DNA from: Smallanthus sonchifolius
Lineage: Eukaryota > Streptophyta > Magnoliopsida > Asterales > Asteraceae
DNA length: 64,000 bases
Reading direction: 5' to 3'
NCBI GenBank assembly: GCA_023525975.1
Contig: CM042035.1
Location: forward strand, 36,423,001 to 36,487,000
Shown here: in pieces, positions 11,113 to 23,340 of the stretch
Position numbering within the stretch: position 1 is the first letter of the stretch
How the letters are laid out: every line of letters begins with the position of its first letter
Translations under genes and position numbers: made by a program
The notes under the pieces: model-generated
What the model saw: the letters and a program-made list of their open reading frames with translations, nothing else
The model's database searches: none
Told to the model about the DNA's origin: nothing

Positions 11113-11724
11113 GTGTCATTCACAGAAAGTTAATAATTGTTTTTTTCATTTTTTTACTTGGAAAAATTTTGGCCACCTAAAATTATTTTTCACCCAAATT
11201 CTTTAAAACCCTGTTCTAATGATCAAAACCAATCTGAAACATACCTGGAACTTCGTCCCCAACGATTTCCCATGCCAAATCAAGCGCGAATCCCTGCAAG
11301 GCACGACACACACAAAACTCACAATACCAAAAAAACGCAGAAAAAGAGACGGACTCACATCAAATAAAGCATACAAACTCTACATCCCGGGCACTTGCCC
11401 GAGAATCAAACGAGCCTATCAGGAGGCTTCTCCTTTATGCCGCTCCATCTGGCCTGTTTAGTGTAACTGGTCTACCACCGATTTGACATACTTTGATGGT
11501 AGACCTTAAATTGGTTGTTAAAAATCTAAACGTGTCGGTTCACCAATATTTTAACTTACCTGGGTCAAACCTGATACGTGGCATATAATGAGGTGATTGG
11601 TCATATCCAGTATACTGCATCCTATGGTCATTGTGTGACCGTCCTAGGACCCTCTGAAAATGCCGGTCCATACGTCTCTGTGCCCTGTCCCGTGGTCGTG
11701 CTGATTTGTGTGGCGATCCATCGT

Positions 11725-12537
11725 CTAGTACCTCCACGAATCTTCTTTCTCTCTGGTGCAATGTGATGGTTTTGACACCAACTCCCCGACTTGCACCTCT
11801 TCTTTCACCCCCACACTTGGCTCTTGATATAATAAATCTTCAAGGAGTTTCAAATCGCCAAGTGGGTTGAAACTTTCTTCACTAGGGGTCGGCAAGTCCA
11901 CCAACTCATTACCTAACTCATCTTCCCAGGATGGGACTTGCTCCTCTCCTAATTCCTCCATCTCAAATAAACCTGCTAATCCCTCTTCTAAACACTCGTC
12001 TTCAGATTGGATTTTAGGGACATCTATCATCTCTTCTTATTCAATGTCTCTTTCATCGTCACTCCAAAAGCCATCATCAATATTCCACGGTGTAGGACAC
12101 CAAAATTTTGGCTCGATGTCTTGCTGAACCGGAGGTGGGACTTTTATGTTCATTATCGTCTCCGGCTCTGGAGTTTCCTGTGACTCCTGCGCTGTATCAT
12201 CATCACTATCATCCTAAGAAAATTCATAAACTCCCGACCGAAGTTGCTTAACACCCTGCATATCCGATGGTGGGGCTAAGACGTCTATTTTTGTCCTCGG
12301 TTCAATCTGCGATTCCTGTAAAAATTCATCCTCACAAGACAAGTGTAAAGAATCGTATGGATCATTGTGATCGTGCACAGAATCAATATAAAATTCATCA
12401 GTTCTGCATTCAAGGTCAGAAAACTTACCTGGAGATGGGACTTGTGCTTCACCTTCTATCACTTTGAATTGCAGTTCAACCATTGTTGCCTCCAGTTCTG
12501 GAATTTCCAGAATCACTTCTCCTAATGCAGTTTCCAT
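11725..12537 (-). pseudogene. Acidic gag-pol linker remnant of G1
   Basis: Two minus-strand open stretches (12537-12214 and 12030-11725) encode acidic, Pro/Leu-rich peptides with motifs such as SFNPLGDLKLLEDLLY and VPSWEDELGNELVDLP. This composition is typical of the region between the gag knuckle and protease in some plant gypsy polyproteins (recollection, unchecked). They are separated by stops and cannot form one frame. No protease, RT or integrase motif follows. Confidence 0.45.
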
Positions 12538-12594
12538 TCCGATGACATTCCCTTCACAGTCATAAATAACACGCTCTATATTCCTCGACCGATG

Positions 12595-12798
12595 TTATCC
12601 AATGCGAGCGATTAGTGCCTGGATATCTCTCTCATATTGCTCATTTGGCTCTTTGCACCAAGCATTCAATTCCTCTTTAGTTCTGTATTCCTTATATGGT
12701 TTTACCAGTGAATAAGAATGATCATAGCAATCTGAAGAATCTCCCGATGAATATGGGCAATGACGAGTAAAATGGGGTCCTCCACGGATCTCACACAT
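12595..12798 (-). pseudogene. Zinc-knuckle-like gag remnant of G1
   Basis: Minus-strand frame beginning MCEIRGGPHFTRHCPYSSGD, followed by a charged YKEYRTKEELNAW segment. It resembles a CxxC..H....C knuckle in which the second Cys is replaced by Arg. It lies about 160 bp from the G1 primer site on the expected strand, which is close for a complete gag, so the N-terminal part of gag appears to be missing. Confidence 0.5.
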
Positions 12799-12956
12799 AA
12801 TGAAAAAATTAAATGGATAGACTCAAGATACAAGTTAGACACGCTAAAAAAAACAAATAAAGACACGGACAACTAGACTCTCTATGACTCAATACACAAA
12901 CAAGACCAAATAAACAGTTAAGTTCAATCAAAGTTAGATACGCTATCGCCTAAGTG

Positions 12957-12974
12957 TCCCCGACAACGGCGCCA
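12957..12974 (-). other. Primer binding site of G1 (tRNA-Asp type)
   Basis: The plus strand reads TCCCCGACAACGGCGCCA. This differs at one base from the 3' end of plant tRNA-Asp (TCCCCGGCAACGGCGCCA, from memory), so on the minus strand it is a TGGCGCC primer site as used by Athila/Tat-type gypsy elements. Six bases separate it from the LTR end at 12981. Confidence 0.82.
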
Positions 12975-12980
12975 AAAACT

Positions 12981-14915
12981 TGATGTTTGTTGGACGGTCC
13001 ATAAAAAATAATATAAAAACCTAACCTAGACACTCTAGCTTTAAATTTATAAATCTAGACTCAACCTAATATTAGACGACACAACCGGCAAGTGTACCGA
13101 TCAATGTAGTATAGTCTAATGAAGTCCGAATATCGAACCCATGAGACACTAGTGACAACTATACCTAGACTCTGACTCAACTAATAAACTAATTTATATG
13201 GGGGAATTTGTGTTGTGATTATAACTAATGAAACCTCTAACTAACGATAACCAACTATAAAGCAAAAGGCTTTAGATGAACTCACAAATGGGGAAAGCAC
13301 TACCTAGACCGTGAATCCTATGCATGTACCTTGGAACTCTCTCAGATATGGAAACTATGATTGAACCGTGCTCTTAGAATACGACACACTTAGACAACCT
13401 AGTGGATCCCGGAGCATTCTCCAGGAGTGACCAAAGAGGAAACCCTAAGGGATGTGTAAACTCACCAGTTAGTCAGATCACCTCTCAGCTATTTCCAACA
13501 ACACTAAAGTACTCGCTAGATAGATTACCTCTCAGTCTCACTATCTCAATACACCTCTCAGTGCAAGGAGTAACTTGAATTCACTTGACAAGACACGGAA
13601 TAACAATGATACTAAGAAACCCTAGGGAACCCTCCTTTCAAAGTCGTTAACTTAAATACCGTATAACCAAAGATTACCCATCTACCTCTCACCTCTCAGC
13701 TATTGAAACAGGCAGAATACTTAACACCAAAGAGATATTTTGTCCCGATCATCATTTCATCTTCACTTAACTAACATTTGGTGAGAATCTCAGAGCATTT
13801 CATCCACAAAATCATGAGTTTTGGACCGATTTCTTGAACTTGAGAAACTAGGGTTTTGATGATGAAATTTGGAACGATTTTGGGTGTTTTTAAGTGAAAT
13901 TAAGCCCTAAAGCTAGTTTAATAACATCAATCGAAGCTTTATCTTACCAAATTTATCCTTAACACTTGTTGATCTTGGTTTTGACCCCTTATGGTACCGT
14001 GGTTCTACGTCGGACCAAGGCTTGGTAAAAAACGACCGGTTTTAGCAAGTCATTGCTGTTGGTGTTGGTTCCACAGTTCATAATTGTGACAATCCGGACT
14101 TTCCAGGTTAACTCCGTTATCAATATCCAGTTAAATACTAACTTAATTAACCTAATCTTATACCTCAGGGACCAATCCTGTAAAAATCCAAACTCTACTA
14201 CATAAAACTTTAAGGACTAATTGTGTAATTAGTTAAAACTCTATTCTGTTGACTTTTGAAAGTCAACTAACCATGTTCTTAACTCATTTCTAAGCACAAG
14301 GACTATTTCTACCAATTCCTAAACCTAAATACATGTAACTACAGGGACTAAACTTGTAATTATCAAGTTCCTGATTTTTTTTGACTTTAGATGTCAAACT
14401 CGTGACATTTGATCCAAATCAAACCCGAAACCTCCATGACTGCTTGAATTCACGGCTGTTAATCATAGTATTGATGATATCGATCATCAATGGATCGTTT
14501 CCATGCGTTTTAACTTTCTAATAATTGCGAATTAAACTCCTAAACTCGTAACCGTCGACTTCGCATCACGAACCCATCATGTCCGACTGAATTCGTTCAC
14601 CCTTGGGCAACAAAACACCCTGCACACCTCATTCGCATCCCACTCAACCTGTAGCACCATTCAAATTCACAAGAGAAGAGACATAAGCCACCGGAGACTA
14701 AACCACTCGAAGCCGTAAACCGTTTAGTCGATCGCTTTCAATTCGACACCAGTTATGGTAATCAAACACTCCCACACTTTCGTTTTCATGTATAAATCAA
14801 AAGCCTTATGTTAATTCATGCTTTTAACGTTGATTTAATCTTGAACCAATTCTAGGGTTCATACGAATTTGGGTTTAATCAAGCACTGACCTAGACTCAA
14901 TCTTAATTCAATTAA
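12981..14915 (-). repeat. LTR of G1 (minus orientation), interrupted by S3
   Basis: The minus-strand LTR end CAACAAACATCA abuts the primer site. The next kilobase includes CGGTACACTTGCCGG in reverse near 13085, typical of Athila/Tat LTRs (recollection). S3 inserted at 14915 and G1-like sequence may continue past 23711, so the outer LTR end is not located. A second LTR-like start (TGTGACAATCCGG) at 14085 could mark another nested fragment. Confidence 0.6.
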
Positions 14916-15288
14916 TGTAGGTCCACATGACTCTCCTATAGATCGTACTCGAGACGTGACGTATCAATAACACGGAGTGCGGAATCCAAATGTATCACTG
15001 ATTGTGTATACAAGATGATAGAAACGATAACAATCACACAATGTAAATAATCTTCTCTTTGTATTTCCTTATCAGACACTGATTACAATCTCTCACAGAT
15101 TCTCAGGTCTGATCTCTCTCTGACGTCTCCAAGTCTTAACTCTAAGACTTCCAAACACCTATTTATAGTAAACATAAAACCACACAGCACCTTAGGTGAA
15201 CTTAACAAGTTCGCTCCTAAAAATGAAGTTCGCCTCTCTAAGAACTTACACATATTGTTTGCTGCAGTTACAAATTCATGCTCTAACA
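14916..15288 (-). repeat. 3' LTR of S3
   Basis: 373 bp. On the minus strand it starts TGTTAGAGCATG and ends GGACCTACA. Contains a partly decayed palindrome (15195-15214, GGTGAACTTAACAAGTTCGC) and a TATAAATAG sequence in reverse near 15160. Confidence 0.88.
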
Positions 15289-15300
15289 AACTCCCTCTTA
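15289..15300 (-). promoter_or_regulatory. Polypurine tract of S3
   Basis: The minus strand reads TAAGAGGGAGTT directly before the LTR start TGTTAGAGC. A second similar site (TGTCAAGGGAGAGTCTGTTGG, minus) lies near 15383-15403. Confidence 0.75.
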
Positions 15301-16370
15301 ACTGTTGCAAAAAATTCTATCAATTACAAATCAAAGACTCTAAGACTAAGACATAGAATCTTCAAGCTCGTTGTCACCTGAATATGTTCCAACAGACTCT
15401 CCCTTGACAACATCTTTAGAAGATTGTCATCCGTCTTCAATAACAACATTAAACATATTGTAGTCTTTGACTTGGGAGAAGGACCCCTTGTCAACTTCTG
15501 TCTGCAATATTCAGTTTATGCGAAAGAGAACAACCAAGAATAACCAACAATTAAGATTTCCATGGAAGCTGGAAAATTAAATCTTTTTGATTTTTCAAAC
15601 ATAAGAAACACAAAATCTTTTTGGTTTTTCTCTTTTTGGTCGAACATCACGAGTAAGAAGATCAAATAAGTATAAACAATGCATTAATCACACATTTTGG
15701 ATAAACATCCATAAACATTCTATGGGTATCCTATCCAGATTCATTCTTTCTTTTATTTCTTTTCTTTCTTTTCAGGATCAGAAATTTTCAATCATTCATA
15801 TTAAATAACATCTTTTGAACCAGATAAGATCAAATATTTTAAGCTTCAACCAAAACATGTAATGATACGCGAAGAACTTCAAAGAAGATGGGATCAGATC
15901 ATAACATGCTTATAATAAATTACATACGAATTTGCAACACATAGCATGTCAATCTAAATTCTCAATATTATAAGAATTGAAACCATCAGTATGTTTGTCC
16001 CATGTTCTTGTGAATTAAGGTACCATTTATTTTGTAATATAACGTGTACCCCACAAATATGTCAACATAAATATAATTGTGCATTATCTTCAAGACAGAT
16101 AAGATCATTGCATGACATTTTCAATCTCTAGGATGAAATTATACCGTTAAACATGGGAAAATATCAAGCAGAGAATCAGAATGATTCAGAATTGAATGAT
16201 TCAAATGTATTGGTTTGGATGTAATATCATGATTGATTATAACAGAAAGATTCTTCAGCCGAAATATTGATTAAAGAATCGATTGATTCAATAATACAGG
16301 GTAATGTGATCCAACTGTTATCTGGATGTATTCAATGAAATCAAGATATTGATCCAAGGGCTAAGATATT
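15301..16370 (-). other. Post-pol spacer of S3 (minus orientation)
   Basis: Non-coding. Its right half matches the reverse complement of the S7 post-pol spacer (about 46880-47190): GATCCAAGGG, TCCAACT-TTATCTGGAT, CAGAAT-ATTCAGAA, GTGTACCCCACA. This fixes the orientation of the 3' flank as opposite to the neighbouring gag-pol. No ORF3 lies between this spacer and the LTR. Confidence 0.7.
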
Positions 16371-16839
16371 CAAGTGGTATAAGAGACTATGCTCATGATT
16401 TGTGATTGATTTGTGATTGATTTGCAAATTTTCATGTTCATGGAGTTTTCAAGTTCTTGAGAGAATTTTTGAGGCTAAATTCATCAATTTGGAGTTGTTT
16501 TTGAAGAAATTGATCCATTAGAAGTGTTCTAAATCACATTATACTCAATCCTACGGTTCAATTTCATCAAATTCCATCAATTCAGTGAGTTATGATGATT
16601 TTCAGATGTTTTTGTTCGTGTTTTGGTTGAAGAGTTCATCTTCCTGAGCTCTTGATGCTGAACTAGGTGAACTTATTTTTGAAATTCTGTTAGGGGCGAA
16701 CTTATCTTTTGTTCTTGATTAGGCGAGCTTATCAAGTTCGTTTGTGGTCTTGTTCGCTTGTTAAGGATTTAAGCGAACACACTAAGTTCGCTTGAGTGTT
16801 TTCTTGGTTATACTTGGTATTATTTAGATATTGTTGATA
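16371..16839 (+). other. Extra plus-strand primer site and leader in S3
   Basis: CA followed by AGTGGTATAAGAGA (16373-16386) is the LTR terminus plus primer site, but no LTR precedes it. Leader homology follows (CATGGAGTTTTCAAG, GAAGAAATTGATCCATTAGAAG), with A-type palindrome arms at 16670-16795 before the gag ATG. A reverse-complement copy of the same leader stands at 22867-23340. Confidence 0.8.
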
Positions 16840-19800
16840 ATGGCAAACATGATACAAGTTACTAATATGTTCAACTATGATAATGAGATTGGTACTTCTC
16901 AGAAACCACCAAAGCCGTTGAGTCTTGCCGATTATCCAAACTGGAAAGATAGTTTTGATCAGTTTGTGTCGTTTACCGATACCAGTTTATGGATTCCTAT
17001 TTTGGAAGGATATTCACATCTGACATATTCATGGATGGGTAATGATAAGGTTCCCAAACCAGTATAAGCTTTAACTGCTAAAGAAAAATAGTTGTTTGAT
17101 CATGAAAAGAAAGTAATGGCGAGTATTTATGTGTCACTTCCTAAGGAGATTTATCACAGTTTCAAACAGTTTAAATCTTCACAACAAATGTGGGATGCTT
17201 TGCAGAAACGGTGTGAAGGAAGTCAATATGTGAAGAAAATTCGGAAAGAATTATTAAAAAAAACAATTTCTGGTTTTCAAACATTTTTAGAATGAATCTC
17301 TGGATGATCTTGCAACAAGATTTTATCATTTGCTGAGTGAGTTATAAAGTGCAGCGGTAGTTTATGAACCTGAGGAGATCAATGATAAGTTTTTGGAATC
17401 TTTACCATCAAAGTTTGATGTGTATTCTGTATTGATCAAATAAAATGTCAGGTACAAATCCATGTCTCTTGAAGACGTTCTTGGCAAAATTCAATATCAT
17501 GATTTGATGATGAAGAAGAAGGAAACTAATATGGAACATATTAAAGATTCTGCTATGTATTTTGCAAAGACTTCTGTCAAATCTGGATCTGGTGTAGCAT
17601 TATTTTCTGGTGATGGTCAAGATAATTCAAGTGAACATATGTCTGGGATTTCGTGTCAGATTGGATTTGCTGCAAATACATCAAACTCAACATCTGGATC
17701 ACATAATTCAAATTCACATCATATGAATCACAGGGCTGCTGATGATTATCTGGCGATGTTTTCTTCTTTCATGGCATCGTAGATCAAGAATAGGGTTTGA
17801 TAAAACAAAAGTTTGATGTTATAATTGTCAAGAATATGGTCATTTTGCTAAGGAATGTGTGAAGCCAAAGGTTGAATTTGATTCTCAGAAAAAGCCTAAC
17901 GGTTATCAAAATAACAGAACTCAACCACATGGATCTACTGGATCGGGAAATACAGCTCATGCTTCAATGTCATCTGCTTTGGTTGCACAAGGTGATGACA
18001 ACTATGATTAGGGTATTCATCTAGAAGATCTGGTTGGGGTTGTGAATCAAGACTTTGTGGCAGAAGTTCATTCTGAAGCAACATCTGATGATGATAGTTC
18101 TAGTGATGGTGATATTTCAAGGAGTGATGAAGAAAGTCAAACTGTGAGTTCCGAAGAGCATATTAAAGATGTGAACGTTTCCGTTCAAAATGTTGAAGCT
18201 GAAGTTCTTTTGGATTCAAATGCTTCTGAGGACGAGATTGTGTTGACTAAAAGATCTGATGACATGACTGAAGATATTCCAACTACTAAGGTCTTCATGG
18301 CTGACATGTCTGATTCTTCAAAGGTAAAAGATTCTATCTGTAATATCTATTGTTCTAATTGTGTTTTTGTGAAGGATAAAATGATGAAAGTCATGCATGA
18401 CAATACCAATTTGATTTGTGATATGAAATCCATGCATACGGTTAATCAAAAGTTGAAAGACAATGATAAGTTATGTATGGATAGAATTGAATCATTGAAG
18501 AGAGATATACATTCGTTGGGGTTGAAGTACAAAGAACAGGCATATCATCTCGATATGGCTTATGCATACATTGAAAAGAGAAATGAACTAGTTGCTGAGA
18601 AAAACAAGTAGATTTCAGATAAAGAATCAGAGGTGATCAAATTACATCGAAAGCTGGCGAGTTTTGGGAATTCATCAATTATTTTGGACTATTTTAATGA
18701 TAATGTTGATCCTACAAAGAGAACTGTTGGAGTGGGATTTGTTCCTACACCATTGAATGGAAATTATGTGGTTGAGCCGACAATTATTACTGAAGATGAT
18801 ATTGATCCAAAGACAGTTTTGAAGGTAAATCCAGTGACAGGAGAGGAAATGGTCTATGATTCTGATACTGAAGATGAATTTTTTTGATGAACAAAAGGTT
18901 AAAGGTGTTCCTAAGGAGGTGAAACTTGATGAATCGATTGTGGTGAAACAAGTTACAAGAGATCGGTGCATCTTAACTGAACCTTATACAAGTGTTCAGC
19001 CAACTATTTCAAAAGTTTTGTCTCAAAGTGGATTTGTAAGTGCTGGTCATGTTCAGAAGCAATCCAATACTCCATTCCCAAAGGTGATTCAATCTACAGT
19101 TTCAAAGTCTCGTATTCGAGAATCGTCAAGACAAGTTTATGTTCCAAAGAAGAAAGTTGAAAATGATGTTAAATCTTCTGAAGGATACTCATCTGGATGT
19201 TCTTCGACTTCAAGAAAAATTTCTCATATCAGAGATCATCGGGATAAAAGAGCGTAGTTGGACATATTCTGATTAAATGTCCTTACAAGAACCAGGAGAA
19301 GAAACCTATGATTCCAGACAAAGTCAAATCAAATGTTGTTAAATCACATCCACAAGTTGTGCATATTCTGAAAAGACCTAATGTGGGAAAGCCTACATCT
19401 GATTTTGTGAAAAGTGTTCCAATGAGGCATTTTATGCCTAAACAGTCATTTGCTAAATCTTTGGGATTTAAGCAAAATGAGAAACATCATGTGAATGCGA
19501 GACATGTGTCATCTAAACCAGTGTTTGATCATACTGGTGGTAGATATGATGCTGATTTTCAACAAAATTTTGAGAATCCAAAAATTGGAATCATAATGTA
19601 TTCTCAACCTGAGGTGAAACTTTCCCGACCACAACGGCGGAGACGTAACACAAAATTAAAGAAACTTTTAGAAACATCTGATTCTGAAAATAATAATTCT
19701 AGAAATGTTTTTCAAAATAATCATCATGTGTCTCCACCGAGAAGTTCTGGTTATATTGGCCTTTATGTACTAAAGGTTGATGATAATGTTGATTGTGAAC

Positions 19801-19874
19801 TCATTGAAGTAGTTTATTTTGATACTTCTGGAAGGCCCAAGACCACTATGGCTTGGGTTCCCATTTCTAACTGA
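16840..19874 (+). pseudogene. gag of S3 (degenerate)
   Basis: ATG at 16840 begins the A-type Gag N-terminus. Stops at 17065-17067 and near 17089, frameshifts near 17260, a deletion near 17780 (removing the segment before the first zinc knuckle) and a stop at 18009-18011 in the YDWGIH motif break it. The first knuckle is at about 17816-17860 (NCQEYGHFAKEC; the first Cys codon follows a stop). A coiled-coil-rich segment follows (18042-18887: MADMSDSSKVKDS, NTNLICDMKSMH). The second knuckle near 19257 is partly deleted. The frame ends ISN-TGA at 19872-19874, as in S5 and S7. Confidence 0.85.
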
Positions 19875-19922
19875 TTTCTTTTGTTTATGTAGGGGTAACC
19901 AAGGAGGACTGTCAATAATAAA

Positions 19923-22834
19923 TGGTATGTGGATAGTGGTTGTTCTCGACATATGACAGGAAATATTCGGTTGCTAGAAGATGTTATTAAAATCGATGGC
20001 GGTTATGTCGCTTTTGTTGGTAATAAAGGCGGTTACATAACAGGTCAAGGAACTTTGAAGAATGACAAGGTTAAATTTGAGAAGGTTAACTATGTTGAGC
20101 AACTTGAAAACAATCTTCTGAGTGTATCTCAAGTATGTGACAAGAAGTTTTCATTCCATTTCAATGATGCAAAATGTTATATTTTGAAGCCGGGATTTGT
20201 CATTCCTGAAGAATGGATTCTTATGAAGGCACCAAGGAGAAATAATACATATGTTTTAGACATGAGTGTTGCAACGACAATGGATTCTATTCGGACATGT
20301 TTACTCTCGAAGGCGTCTGAATCTGGTTCTATTCTTTGGCACAGGAAGCTTGCGCACATAAATTACAGGAAAATGAATTATTTGGTGAAGAATGAGTTGA
20401 TTAATGGTGTTCCTAAAATGAAATTTTCCATTCCTGATGATTGTATTCCTTGCAAGAGGGCAAACAACACAAAAAGTTCCACAAATCGAAGATAAAGAAT
20501 TCTATTGTGACTCCTTTGGAGCTTCTTCATATGTATTTTTTTGGACCGATCAGTATTAGAAGCATTGGGGGGAAATCCTATTGTTTGGTGGTTACAGATG
20601 ATTTCTCTAGATTTTCTTAGGTTAAGTTCCTAGCTTCAAAAGCTGAAATGACAGAGATGGTACAATTCTTAATCCTGGGTTTAGAGAATTTGTGCAAACA
20701 GAAGGTCAGAAGAATTAGAAGTGACAATGGCAGCGAGTTCGAGAATAGTAAGATGGGTTTATTTTGTTTACAAAAGGGAATTCATGATGAATTTAGTGCG
20801 CCATATGTTCCTCAACAAAATGGAGTTGCTGAGCGAAAGAACAGAACTTTAGTTGAAACAGCACGTACGATGCTTGCAGATTCTAAGCTCCCTGTTACTT
20901 TTTGGGCTGAGGCTGTGAATACTGCCTGTCATGTTTTGAATAGAGTTATGACCGTGAAGCGACACAATAAGACGTGTTATGAGATACTTAATAATTAGAA
21001 GCTGCTGTGTTGTATGTGTCTTGTCAGGATGCACAAGAAGGAGGTTTTATACTGACACAGGTTCGTAGTTCATCTGTTCCCTCTTCATCTAATCCTGATC
21101 CGAATATTACTTCTTGTTCGGGATCGCAAGATTCTGATAGTGAAGAAGAAGATGTTGTTTTTCAAGATTCTTCAGTTGCTCCATTATTCGTTGATGATCC
21201 TTCTACCTCGACACATGTTCAGGGGGAGATTCCTATGAATCTGGATTAAGAGATACTAGTGAATCAGGATATTCTTTCTCAAACCGAAACGACTCAAGTT
21301 GATGTGTTGCCTGTTCCTGAAGTCGCTTCAATTAAAGAACTCAAAAATCACCTGGTGAAAAATATAATTGGGAATTTGAGAGATGGAGTGAAGACGCGTT
21401 CTTTAACCGAGAATACTTGTTTCTATACGTGTATTAAGGATACTGGTGTTCTTGATGTTTGCTCACATTCATGTTTTATATCTCATGTCGAACCAAAGAA
21501 TGTGGAAATGGCTTTGCGTGATAACAATTGGATAGAAGCAATGCAAGAGGAGCTTGCTCAATTTGATAAGCTAAAGGTGTGGAATCTTGTATATCTTCCA
21601 AAGGGCATGTAACCGATTGGCACTAAATGGGTTTTTAAATGTAAAAAAGATGATCGTGGTGTCGTGGTAAGGAATAAGGCAAGATTAGTTTTTCAGGGGT
21701 TCAATCAACAAGAAGGATATGATTACACTGAGGTGTACGCTCCTGTGGCAAGGCTTGAGGCTATTCGTTTGTTTCTTGCTTTTGCTTCTTATAAAGGTAT
21801 TAAAGTGTTTCAATTGGATGTGAAGAGTGCTTTCTTATATGGCAAGGTCAAAGAATAGTTATATGTGTGTCAGCCACCGGGGTTTGAAGATCCAGTTCAT
21901 CCCTCTAGAGTTTTCAAACTTGATAAAGCTCTTTATGGCTTACATCAAGCACCCCAAGCGTGGTACGAAACTACGTCTAAATATATCATGGACAATGGAT
22001 GCGTCCGTGGGCAAATTGACTTGACCTTGTTCATAAAGAAAGCAGGGGGAGATTATCTAATGGTTCAGATATATGTAAATGACATTATCTTTGGCTCAAC
22101 AAAGGAAGAGTTATGCAAAGAGTTTGAGAGTGTTATGAAATCAAAGTTTGAAATGTCAGCTATGGGAGAGTTATCATTCTTTCTTAGACTTCAAGTAAAT
22201 CAGAAGGAAGATGGTTTCTTTATTCATCAGTCTAAGTCTGTTAAAGACATCTTGAGCTGATTCAAGATGGAAGACTGTACCCCATATGATACTCCAATTC
22301 CGATAAATCACAAGTTGAATCCTGATCCGGATGGAAAAGACATTGATTGCCGTCTCTATCGGGCAATGATTGGCTCTCTTATGTATTTAACCGCTTCAAG
22401 GCCAGATATAATGTTTGTTGTATGTCTCTGTTCCAGATTCCAAGCAAAACCAAAGGAATCTCATTTGATAGCAGTCAAATGGATCTTTCATTGTCTGAAA
22501 GGAAAACAAAGATTGGGACTATGGTTTCCACATGTTCTAACTTTGAATTTAATGCATATACTAACTCTGATTTTGGTGGTTGTTGTTTGGACAGAAAAAT
22601 CTACAACAGGTGGTTGCCAGTTTCTGGGTAATTGTCTTGTTTCCTGGCAGTCTAAAAAGAAAATTATAGTCTCTAATTCAACATGTGAAGCAGAATACAT
22701 CGATGCTGCAAGTTGTTGTTCCCAAATCTTGTGGATCTAACAACAATTAAGAGACTATGGTTTGAATTTCACAGGAACCCCTATGTTAATTGATAATACT
22801 GCCACAATGTCCATAACTAATAATACTGTTAAGC
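19923..22834 (+). pseudogene. pol of S3 (PR-IN-RT-RH, degenerate)
   Basis: The protease motif VDSGCSRHMTG is at 19932-19964. Integrase has its His-His-Cys-Cys region (HRKLAHINY..CIPCKR, 20337-20460). In the catalytic triad the first Asp is changed (HMYFFGP near 20530), while SDNGSE (20720) and VAERKNRT (20824) remain. About 300 bp between integrase and RT is missing at 20998. In RT (21500-22260) the YVDD box reads YVND. RNase H is truncated at about 22834, and stops occur throughout. Not functional. Confidence 0.88.
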
Positions 22835-22866
22835 TTTTTTTAATTTTTTATTTAATTTATTTTTTT

Positions 22867-23340
22867 ATGAACACTAGCGAACTTAGTAAGTTCGCCTGAA
22901 ACTAGATCGCTTGAAACTGCCAGAGCGAACTTAGTAAGTTTGCCTGAACTGAGCTGAGCGAACTTGGTAAGTTCGCCTGATTAAGTTCGTCTGTATCTGA
23001 ATCAGCAAGTTCACCTGGTTCAGTAGCAAGAACTCAGGAAGATGAACTCTTCAACCAAAACAAGAACAAAAACTTTTGAAAATCATCATAACTTCCTGAA
23101 TTGATGGAATTTGATGAAATTGAACCGTAGGATTGAGTATAATGTGATTTAGAACACTTCAAACGAATTAATTTCTTCAAAATCACCTCCAATTTGATGA
23201 AATCAGCCCCAAATTTCTCTTTAAAACTTGAAAACTCCATGAACACGAAAACTTTGCAAAAGTCAACCAATTTCTTGTCAATTCATACACAAATCGTCAC
23301 AAATCAATCACAAATCATGAGCATAGACTCTGATACCACT
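22867..23340 (-). other. Primer site and leader of S3 in LTR orientation
   Basis: The minus strand from 23340 reads AGTGGTATCAGAGT (primer site), then the leader with TTGGTTGACTTTTGC and CGGTTCAATTTCATCAAATT. A-type palindromes lie at 22873-23030 (GCGAACTTAGTAAGTTCGC twice). At 22835-22866 a T-rich stretch joins it to the plus-strand pol end. Confidence 0.82.

Larger units (their letters stand above)
9733..12974 (-). mobile_element. G1: internal region of a gypsy-type element without recognisable pol
   Basis: On the minus strand this reads primer site (12957-12974), a gag zinc-knuckle-like remnant (12595-12798), acidic remnants (11725-12537), palindromic repeats (10979-11112), then a 3' region with TTGAGGACAATGTGTC and AAGTGCGGGGATGTG (about 10350-10385). 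That last phrase is common downstream of pol in plant gypsy elements (from memory). No reverse transcriptase or integrase motif is visible in 3.2 kb, so G1 is either a non-autonomous large derivative or has lost pol. S1 abuts it on the left and S3 splits its LTR on the right. Confidence 0.65.

Noticed and set aside
10765..11119. His/Pro-rich minus-strand frames near 10.9 kb
   Set aside because: Made by GGATGA/TGATGG-type low-complexity DNA and the palindromes of G1; no domain.
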